From Clostridium sp. AM30-24 (lineage in GTDB: Bacteria; Bacillota; Clostridia; Lachnospirales; Lachnospiraceae): a DNA stretch of 26,941 bases. The DNA lies in contig NZ_QUJB01000023.1 in assembly GCF_003480435.1 (NCBI RefSeq), positions 16,490 to 43,430 of the forward strand. Direction: 5' to 3'. The position numbers were made by a program, and so were the translations under genes. A model generated the notes under the pieces. That model made no database searches. It worked only from the letters and a program-made list of their open reading frames with translations, and had not been told where the DNA came from. Below are positions 21,063 through 26,941 of the stretch, piece after piece. The number at the start of each line of letters is the position of its first letter. Within the stretch, counting starts at the first letter, position 1.

Positions 21063-22208
21063 TCAGCATCCAAATAACTTCGCAGTCTTCTCCATCCTCT
21101 CCGCGATCGGAACTCCAAACGGGCACCGTGCTTCGCACAAATGACATCCGATGCACTCCGACGCCTTATGTTCCAGAAGCTCATAGTGAGACTGCACTGT
21201 CGCCGGGATCTTCGGCTGCATGGTTGCCAGATCATAAAACTTGTTGATCATGGCAATATCCAGATTTGCGGCACACGGCTTGCAATGTCCGCAGTATGTA
21301 CATTCGCCCCGATAAGAATGGAACGGTGCATTCGCGATCACAGATGCATAATCTTTCTCTGTCTCTGAGGAGCTCTCATATCCCACTGCCGCATCCACCT
21401 GCTCCTTTGTATCATATCCACACATGATGGAACAGACAGCCGGTCTCGTCAGCGCATAATGGATACACTGGACCGGGGTAAGACAGACACCGAACGGGGA
21501 TCTCTTCGCGTCGAAAAGTCTTCCGCCCGCAAATCCCTTCATGACCGTGATCCCCACATCGTTCTCCTCACAGGCTTTATAGAGCAGCGCCCGGTCCGGA
21601 TCGATCCCCTTAAGTCCCGCGTCGAACTCCTCCGCAAACATCGTATCGATATCCTCACTCGCCGGCAGCATATCAAACGCCGGGTTGATACTGAAAAGGA
21701 TCATCTCTATATATCCGGATTCAACCGCCTTCATAGCTACCTTTGGATTGTGGGAGCTCATGCCGATGTGCCGAATCACGCCTTTTTCTTTCAGCTCCAT
21801 CACATAATCCAGATAATCAGAGTGCTGGATCTTCTCCCACTCTTCCTCAGAATCCACATAGTGGATCATTCCGAGATCGATATAGTCGGTCTGCAGTCTC
21901 TTTAAAAGGTCCTCAAAGGCCGGACGCACATATTTCATCTCCCGAGTGCGGAAATACTGTCCGTCCTTCCAGGTAGACCCGATGTGTCCCTGAATAAACC
22001 ACTGATCCCGGTTCTCTTTAATTCCCTCACCGATGATATTTCTCGATTTCGGATCCGCCATCCAGCAGTCCAGAATATTGATCCCTTTCTCTGATGCATA
22101 CCGGATCAGCTCAATGCCCTCAGTTTCCGTATGCCGTTCCAGCCATTCCCCGCCAAATCCGATCTCACTCACCATGAGATCTGTTTTTCCTAATCTTCTT
22201 GTCCTCAT
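21063..22208 (-). CDS. Aldo/keto reductase-family protein with two C-terminal 4Fe-4S motifs
   Basis: 381 residues: an AKR (beta/alpha)8 barrel (1-280) followed by a ferredoxin-like part with CTYCGHCKPC and CIGCHLCEARCP, enough for two 4Fe-4S clusters. Start: MRTRRLGKTDLMVSEIGFGG. The canonical AKR tetrad is degenerate: D47 (NILDCWMAD) and H116 (GMIHYVD) are present, but the catalytic Tyr after the Asp is missing and the Lys position holds H75 in FIQGHIG. So it may not be a normal carbonyl reductase; the Fe-S tail suggests electron transfer. ATG 22208 has GGAGGGG five bases before it; an upstream in-frame ATG overlaps that site. Followed by the broken ybaK-like gene, probably on the same transcript. 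Confidence 0.92.
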   Translation of the reverse strand: MRTRRLGKTDLMVSEIGFGGEWLERHTETEGIELIRYASEKGINILDCWMADPKSRNIIGEGIKENRDQWFIQGHIGSTWKDGQYFRTREMKYVRPAFEDLLKRLQTDYIDLGMIHYVDSEEEWEKIQHSDYLDYVMELKEKGVIRHIGMSSHNPKVAMKAVESGYIEMILFSINPAFDMLPASEDIDTMFAEEFDAGLKGIDPDRALLYKACEENDVGITVMKGFAGGRLFDAKRSPFGVCLTPVQCIHYALTRPAVCSIMCGYDTKEQVDAAVGYESSSETEKDYASVIANAPFHSYRGECTYCGHCKPCAANLDIAMINKFYDLATMQPKIPATVQSHYELLEHKASECIGCHLCEARCPFGVPIAERMEKTAKLFGC

Positions 22209-22258
22209 ATATTCCCCTCCGATCATCTATTGCCTCCGGCATTTCTCCTATCAGGATC

Positions 22259-23857
22259 CTACTGAAATGCCCCCGGTCCGTCGCTCTCCGACACGAATTT
22301 CGCGATCTTCACCGCTCCATTTCCATTCTTATCCACGGCATAGAACGTATACGTTCCTTTTTCCGTGATCTGGAACGCCGCCATATCCTTCTCATTCACC
22401 GTAAACGCCGTTCCTTCCACAGTCTCGCTCGCAAACTCCCCTGCCGTGTGTTCTCCCTTTGCATAGAAAAGCTTATCAAGATCCCCATCAATATCGAGGA
22501 CGCGGACCGTCAGATACATTCCACCATTCCGGTTCGAGGTCTGCATCTCCAGATATGGAGCCGTTCCGTTCGCCGGTCTCGTTCCACCGTTCTGAAATCC
22601 CCTTCTTGATAAACTGCTGATATCATAGGAAAGTGCTGCGCCCACATTCAGCCTGCCGCCGGACACCGTCACGTCCTTGAGACTCTCCATCGGTGTCACC
22701 GTGGACATCAGGATCTCCTTCACATCCGCAACCCCGATCCCGTCAAAATACGAATAAATCATTGCAGCCGCACCGGACACCATCGGCGCCGCCATGGATG
22801 TTCCGCTCATGTATCCATAGGTGTTTCCAGGGGTCGTACTTAAAATATAACTTCCCGGCGCCGCAAGATCCACGGTCGTTTTTCCATAGTTGGAGCTTGC
22901 GGACAAGGCCCCATCAAAGCTCAGATTCGCGACGGAAATAATATTGTCCAGATCATACGCAGCCGGATAAAATGGGATCATATCCGTATCAACGCCTTTT
23001 CCCGTCTTCGGATTTCCGTTTCCTGCTGCCACTACAAACAGCATACCTGAATTCTTCATCGCCTCATATAATGCCTTATCATCTGTCGTTGACGTCAGGC
23101 TCAGGTTGCAGATCACCGCACCGTTATCCTCCGCATATTTGATCGCTTTGATGACAGCCGCCGTACTTCCTCCACCGTCATTTCCCCCAAGAGCCTTTAA
23201 CGCCATCACCCGGACGCGGTTTCCCGGCACGATTCCCGAGATTCCGATCCCGTTTCCAGTCCCGGCACTGATCGTCCCGGCCCCGTGGGTTCCGTGGCTG
23301 TCCTCATTCCCGGTGAAGATCTGATTGTTATTATTGTAGAAATTCCACCCATACCGATCATCCACGTAGCCGTTTCCGTCATCGTCGATGCCATTTCCCG
23401 GGATCTCATCGGTATTGACCCATAAAGTGTCTTTCAGATCTTCATGAGTATCATCAATTCCCGTATCGATCATCGCAACGATGGTATCATGACTTCCGTT
23501 CCCATATGTCTCCCAGGCCTGTTTCAGGTTGATATCCACGCCGGAAACTGCCTGTCTCTTCTTTACCTCCACGAGAGTTCCAAGAAGCTCTGCGTTCTCC
23601 GACGGCTGCCCGAACGGATCCGAGTAGACCGGATACTTCGTAATCTCTTCCGACGTGAACGATCCATCGTTGAAGAATGCCCACTGCTCCGATGCGGACG
23701 GGTCATTTATCTGAAGCTTTTCAGACGCATACGCCATAAACGGCTGTCCCGCTGCCGCGAGTATCACCGCCGCCATAAATCCGGCCGCACGTCTGCAGAC
23801 CGCTTTTCTTTTTCCATAATCATTCTGAGCCATAAAAATTCTCTTTTCTCTCTCCAT
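22259..23857 (-). CDS. Secreted subtilisin-like serine protease (S8)
   Basis: 532 residues. A signal peptide (about 20-44, AAGFMAAVILAAAGQPFMAYA, likely cut after AYA) precedes an S8 domain with all catalytic parts: D131 in AMIDTGID, H188 in DSHGTHGAG, N280 in VAAGNG and S354 in SGTSMAAPM. NGIDDDGNGYVDD is the typical acidic insert of many bacterial subtilases, possibly a calcium site. No classical inhibitor propeptide is seen between the signal and QINDPSASEQWAF. A C-terminal domain of about 110 residues (430-532, beta-rich, ...TYTFYAVDKNGNGAVKIAKF) lacks an LPxTG or membrane anchor, so the enzyme is probably released. GGAGGG six bases before ATG 23857 supports this start. Confidence 0.93.
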   Translation of the reverse strand: MEREKRIFMAQNDYGKRKAVCRRAAGFMAAVILAAAGQPFMAYASEKLQINDPSASEQWAFFNDGSFTSEEITKYPVYSDPFGQPSENAELLGTLVEVKKRQAVSGVDINLKQAWETYGNGSHDTIVAMIDTGIDDTHEDLKDTLWVNTDEIPGNGIDDDGNGYVDDRYGWNFYNNNNQIFTGNEDSHGTHGAGTISAGTGNGIGISGIVPGNRVRVMALKALGGNDGGGSTAAVIKAIKYAEDNGAVICNLSLTSTTDDKALYEAMKNSGMLFVVAAGNGNPKTGKGVDTDMIPFYPAAYDLDNIISVANLSFDGALSASSNYGKTTVDLAAPGSYILSTTPGNTYGYMSGTSMAAPMVSGAAAMIYSYFDGIGVADVKEILMSTVTPMESLKDVTVSGGRLNVGAALSYDISSLSRRGFQNGGTRPANGTAPYLEMQTSNRNGGMYLTVRVLDIDGDLDKLFYAKGEHTAGEFASETVEGTAFTVNEKDMAAFQITEKGTYTFYAVDKNGNGAVKIAKFVSESDGPGAFQ

Positions 23858-24111
23858 TTCCAGCCCTCCAAAGCGGACATTCGCAATTCTCTTCCGTTGT
23901 TTGCTGGTCTGTGTTTAGATCTATTTTTTAATTTTACCAGATATTCTTGTCATTTTTATGAATTATTTCTTTTAATTTTTTAACATGGGAAAGTTTCCCA
24001 CGTCTCACACATCCCATCGTCAGATTCCGGATTTTTATATGCAGGGATCTGCCATAACTGCAATCCTTATATTCAAGTCGAACGTCCGTGAGTCTCTGCA
24101 CATTCGTGCCT

Positions 24112-24141
24112 TTTTGTAACAGGGAATTCCCTGTTACAAAA
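24112..24141. repeat. Perfect 30-bp palindrome between ftsH and the protease gene
   Basis: TTTTGTAACAGGG, AATT, CCCTGTTACAAAA: fully self-complementary around AATT. With A- and T-runs at both ends it works as a terminator on either strand; as double-stranded DNA it could be an operator. It lies right behind the ftsH terminator hairpin. Confidence 0.75.
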
Positions 24142-24170
24142 TAAGCAGGATGACATTTCTATCATCCTGC
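24137..24170 (-). terminator. Intrinsic terminator of ftsH
   Basis: GCAGGATGA pairs perfectly with TCATCCTGC over an 8-base loop; in the minus direction TTATTTTG follows. It stands 8 bases behind the ftsH stop. Confidence 0.8.
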
Positions 24171-24177
24171 TCACAAT

Positions 24178-26172
24178 TTAACCTATTTCATTCTGAGGAT
24201 TGCCCGGATCCTGCTCCGCCGGGGCCTCCAAAGCCTCAGCAGCCTGTACAGGCTGGCTCTCTGCGTTCCCATCGAACTCGCCGCCCATCCGGTTTTTCTC
24301 TTCTTTCTTCCCTTCCTCCGGCTCCGGGATTCCCTTTACCTCACGGAAGATCTTCATAAACTCCTTGCCGGTGATCGTCTCTTTCTCGATCAGGAACGCC
24401 GCGATCTGATCCATCGCATCACGGTTTTCGGAGAGAAGACGCTTTGCCTCAGCATACGCCTCTTTCAACATCTTCATGACTTCCGTATCGATCTCAGCGG
24501 CTGTCGCGTCACCACAGTTTAAGACAGTGCGTCCTGTCAGATACTGGTTCTCCTGAGTCTCTAATCCCATAAGGCCGAACTTCTCAGACATACCGTACTG
24601 GGTAACCATCGCTCTCGCGATCCTTGTCGCCTGCTCGATATCGTTTGCCGCGCCTGTCGTTACCGTATCAAATACAAGTTCCTCAGCCGCACGGCCTGCA
24701 AGAGAAACAACAAGCATTGCCTGAAGCTCTTTCTTCGTATTTAAGTATTTCTCCTCCTCCGGAACCTGCATCACGTAACCCAGCGCACCCATAGTACGCG
24801 GCACGATCGTGATCTTCTGAACCGGTTCAGCGTCTTTCTGAAGAGCGGTGACAAGCGCATGTCCAACCTCGTGATAGGAGACGATCCGGCGCTCTTCCTT
24901 GCTTAAGATCCTGTCTTTCTTCTCTTTTCCGACAAGAACAAGCTCCACTGCCTCAAAAAGATCTTTCTGGGAAACAGCCTGACGTCCGTTCTTGACCGCA
25001 TTGATGGCTGCCTCGTTCATCATATTCGCGAGATCCGCACCCACGGCGCCGGACGTCGCAAGGGCAATCTCCTCGAAATCGACGGTCTCATCCAGACGCA
25101 CATCCTTGGAATGTACTTTTAAGATATTCACACGGCCTTTCAGGTCCGGCTTATCAACGATGACACGTCTGTCGAAACGACCCGGTCTCAAAAGTGCCGG
25201 ATCCAGAATCTCCGGACGGTTCGTCGCGCCAAGAACAAGAAGTCCCTTGGAGGAATCAAATCCATCCATCTCGGAAAGCAGCTGGTTTAAGGTCTGCTCT
25301 CTCTCATCGTTTCCGCCTAACCGGCTGTCACGACTGCGTCCGATAGCATCGATCTCATCGATGAAGATGATACACGGTGCGGACTGCTGTGCCTGCTTGA
25401 AGAGGTCGCGGACACGGGACGCGCCCACGCCGACGAACATCTCCACAAAGTCGGAACCGGAAAGCGAATAGAACGGAACATGGGCCTCACCGGCTACTGC
25501 CTTCGCGAGCAGTGTCTTACCGGTTCCCGGAGGTCCCACAAGGAGAGCTCCTTTCGGCAGTTTTGCACCGATCTTTGAATATTTCTGGGGATTATGAAGG
25601 AAATCGACGATCTCCACAAGGGATTCCTTCGCCTCATCCTCGCCTGCCACATCCGCAAACGTAACTCCTGTCTCCTTCTGGACGTAAACCTTGGCGTTGC
25701 TCTTTCCGACGCCCATCATTCCTCCGCCGCCCATCCGGCTGTACATCATATAAAGAAGTCCGATCATAAGCGCTGACGGGAGAACCCAGCCCATCAGAAA
25801 ATTCAAAATATTCGCGCTCGTGCTCGTATCTTCCGCCACAACATGGACTCCGTTGGAATCTAAAAGTCTCTCTGCCAGATCGGAATCCGGAATTCTCACT
25901 GTATAATATTGGATAAAGCGGGAAAGCTTCGTGGAAGAAGTCTTCGGCGTTAAATAGATCCGGTTGCCGGAAAGCTTCGCCGTATCGATCTCTCCCTCTT
26001 TCAGGTACTCCACAAATTCCTCATACCCCAGTTCCTGTGTCTGGTTTTTGCGGACCATGTTGTTCATGACGGTCACAGCGATCAGCGTGATCACAAGAAT
26101 CAGGGCAAGCACCCCAATATTCTGCCCGCTCGGCCGCTTTCTGCCATTTCTGTTCTGATTGTTGTTGTCCAT
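24178..26172 (-). CDS. ftsH: ATP-dependent zinc metalloprotease FtsH
   Basis: 664 residues. A membrane-bound AAA+ protease that degrades misassembled membrane proteins and regulators. Layout: TM1 (about 19-40, [18 protein letters not shown]), a small extracytoplasmic domain, TM2 (about 121-143), Walker A GPPGTGKT (213-220), Walker B FIDEID (270-275), the SRH arginines in [20 protein letters not shown], and the zinc site HEVGH (434-438). The third zinc ligand is the Asp in [10 protein letters not shown]. The C-terminus has an acidic, Glu/Ala/Pro tail after [13 protein letters not shown] instead of the commoner HEAGH keeps HExxH intact. ATG 26172 follows GTGGAG by 7 bases; a GTG at 26205 would add 11 residues. 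No hpt or tilS gene is beside it in the window. Confidence 0.97.
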   Translation of the reverse strand: MDNNNQNRNGRKRPSGQNIGVLALILVITLIAVTVMNNMVRKNQTQELGYEEFVEYLKEGEIDTAKLSGNRIYLTPKTSSTKLSRFIQYYTVRIPDSDLAERLLDSNGVHVVAEDTSTSANILNFLMGWVLPSALMIGLLYMMYSRMGGGGMMGVGKSNAKVYVQKETGVTFADVAGEDEAKESLVEIVDFLHNPQKYSKIGAKLPKGALLVGPPGTGKTLLAKAVAGEAHVPFYSLSGSDFVEMFVGVGASRVRDLFKQAQQSAPCIIFIDEIDAIGRSRDSRLGGNDEREQTLNQLLSEMDGFDSSKGLLVLGATNRPEILDPALLRPGRFDRRVIVDKPDLKGRVNILKVHSKDVRLDETVDFEEIALATSGAVGADLANMMNEAAINAVKNGRQAVSQKDLFEAVELVLVGKEKKDRILSKEERRIVSYHEVGHALVTALQKDAEPVQKITIVPRTMGALGYVMQVPEEEKYLNTKKELQAMLVVSLAGRAAEELVFDTVTTGAANDIEQATRIARAMVTQYGMSEKFGLMGLETQENQYLTGRTVLNCGDATAAEIDTEVMKMLKEAYAEAKRLLSENRDAMDQIAAFLIEKETITGKEFMKIFREVKGIPEPEEGKKEEKNRMGGEFDGNAESQPVQAAEALEAPAEQDPGNPQNEIG

Positions 26173-26199
26173 TGATTTTCTCCACTTCTTTTGCGCATA

Positions 26200-26237
26200 T
26201 ATCACATTGGGGCATACTGCCCCATGATTTTGTGATA
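26200..26237 (-). promoter_or_regulatory. 5'-end hairpin of the ftsH mRNA
   Basis: TATCACA...TGTGATA enclose an inner GGGGCA-GTA-TGCCCC stem. The predicted start point is at about 26238, so the hairpin forms the very 5' end, well before the ribosome site. It may protect the mRNA from 5'-end decay. Confidence 0.6.
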
Positions 26238-26244
26238 CCTAATC

Positions 26245-26273
26245 ATTATAAGTTGAGTTTCCCCATAAGGCAA
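26245..26273 (-). promoter_or_regulatory. Sigma-A promoter of ftsH
   Basis: Minus strand: -35 TTGCCT (26273-26268), 17-base spacer, consensus -10 TATAAT (26250-26245). Confidence 0.88.
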
Positions 26274-26297
26274 TAAAAAAAGTATGAAATTTATATG

Positions 26298-26326
26298 TTT
26301 ACAAAAAATTTCAGAAAAGCTACAAT
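26298..26326 (+). promoter_or_regulatory. Sigma-A promoter of the glycosylase gene
   Basis: Plus strand: -35 TTTACA (26298-26303), 17-base spacer, -10 TACAAT (26321-26326). About 80 bases before the ATG. Confidence 0.75.
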
Positions 26327-26413
26327 ACAGTAGTGGAAGTTTGTTTTATCTCTGTCGAGAAACCTCCCACCTTTTTCCACCATAATACAGGATATATTGA
26401 AAGGTTTATCACC

Positions 26414-26905
26414 ATGAATACCGTCACACACCCGATCCCACCTGTTTTTGACTCCGGCTCCCGGATCCTGATCCTTGGCTCCTTCCCATCTGTCAAGTCC
26501 AGAGAAGGTCATTTTTTCTATCATCATCCGCAGAACCGGTTCTGGAAGACTCTGGCCGGCGTCCTCAAGAGCCCTGTCCCCATCTCCATTGATGAGAAAA
26601 AAGAATTTCTCCTCTCCCATCATATCGCCCTCTGGGACGTGATCGCATCCTGCTCGATCGAAGGTTCCAGCGACAGCTCCATCCGCAATGTCGTGCCCAA
26701 CGACCTCTCCCGGATCCTGTCTGCCGCCGATATTCAGGCGATCTTCTGCAATGGGAAAACTTCCTGGAACTATTATAAAAAATATCAGGAGACCGTGACC
26801 GGGATCCCGGCAGTCTCCCTTCCATCCACGAGCCCGGCGAACGCGGCGTGGACGCTGGAGAAATTGAAAGGTGCCTGGGGTGTGATTTCAGATTATCTCG
26901 AGTGA
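26414..26905 (+). CDS. Hypoxanthine-DNA glycosylase-like protein (UDG superfamily, HDG type)
   Basis: 163 residues, the usual size for family-6 (HDG) members of the uracil-DNA glycosylase superfamily, which remove deaminated adenine (hypoxanthine) from DNA. Seen: motif 1 LILGSFPSVKSRE (18-31), the HPQNRFWKTLAGVL region (38-51), the ALWDVIASC stretch, a central FCNGKTSW (111-118) and LPSTSPANA, the motif that reaches into the DNA groove. The start ATG 26414 is favoured because the family begins shortly before PPVFDSGSRILILGSFPS; the upstream in-frame extension to 26333 starts just after the -10 element and lacks resemblance. A weak GAAAGG precedes it. Divergent from ftsH. Confidence 0.92.
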   Translation: MNTVTHPIPPVFDSGSRILILGSFPSVKSREGHFFYHHPQNRFWKTLAGVLKSPVPISIDEKKEFLLSHHIALWDVIASCSIEGSSDSSIRNVVPNDLSRILSAADIQAIFCNGKTSWNYYKKYQETVTGIPAVSLPSTSPANAAWTLEKLKGAWGVISDYLE

Positions 26906-26941
26906 ATTACCCACCACTTAATTTTGAAGAAATTTGAAGTG

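Larger units (their letters stand above)
23858..24177. other. Control region upstream of the protease gene and behind ftsH
   Basis: Minus strand: an extended -10 TGG-TAAAAT (23939-23931) for the protease, with no good -35. Upstream of it the perfect palindrome TGGGAAA-G-TTTCCCA (23986-24000) could be an operator. Farther on, a 30-base palindrome and the ftsH terminator. No coding sequence. Confidence 0.5.

Overview
The window looks like a chromosomal segment of an anaerobic Firmicute, most likely a Lachnospiraceae-type gut clostridium. Supporting signs are a rimP-nusA-ylxR-ylxQ-infB operon in Firmicutes order, clean sigma-A promoters (mostly 17-base spacers), strong GGAGG-type ribosome sites, a 4Fe-4S aldo/keto reductase, a CTC-type L25 protein and roughly 50% GC coding sequence. 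The species cannot be named from the sequence alone. No tRNA, rRNA, CRISPR array, integrase or transposase was seen.

Layout. 1-3113 (minus): translation and transcription operon rimP-nusA-ylxR-ylxQ-infB, with infB cut by the window edge and carrying a glycine/arginine-rich repeat region. 3192-6214 (plus): a single gene coding a TetM/EF-G-like translational GTPase fused through a Gly/Ser linker to a C-terminal NYN ribonuclease domain of the YacP/Rae1 type. This is the most striking gene in the window. 6278-8040: divergent aroK (minus) and aroE (plus), two shikimate-pathway genes with facing promoters. 8047-8138: a composite palindromic element. 8240-9625 (minus): an ECF sigma factor and its membrane anti-sigma-like partner. 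9952-11777 (minus): a flavodoxin-fold NAD(P)H oxidoreductase with a duplicated C-terminal remnant behind it, then murI.

11849-14378 (plus): the L25/CTC gene, then a MATE efflux gene whose leader contains a terminator with alternative pairings, a candidate cis-regulatory RNA. 14478-15990: an inverted-repeat element flanked by a 4-base direct repeat, followed by two AT-rich genes (S51 peptidase and lipoprotein) that look foreign to the region. 16004-16213: a cupin pseudogene with an internal deletion. 16265-17278: a YitT-family membrane protein. 17335-18995 (minus): a two-gene sufC-sufB-like Fe-S assembly unit with overlapping stop and start codons. 19255-20701 (plus): an NSS-family sodium symporter. 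20702-22208 (minus): a 4Fe-4S aldo/keto reductase and, behind it, a ybaK-like pseudogene with both a deletion and a nonsense codon. 22259-23857 (minus): a secreted subtilisin-like protease. 24178-26273 (minus): ftsH with a 5'-end hairpin. 26298-26905 (plus): a hypoxanthine-DNA glycosylase-like gene.

The rimP operon, FtsH, L25, MurI and AroK/AroE are housekeeping. The GTPase-NYN fusion sits divergently from the rimP operon, both being about the ribosome. Several short remnants (cupin, ybaK, oxidoreductase tail) mark spots of gene decay between intact genes.
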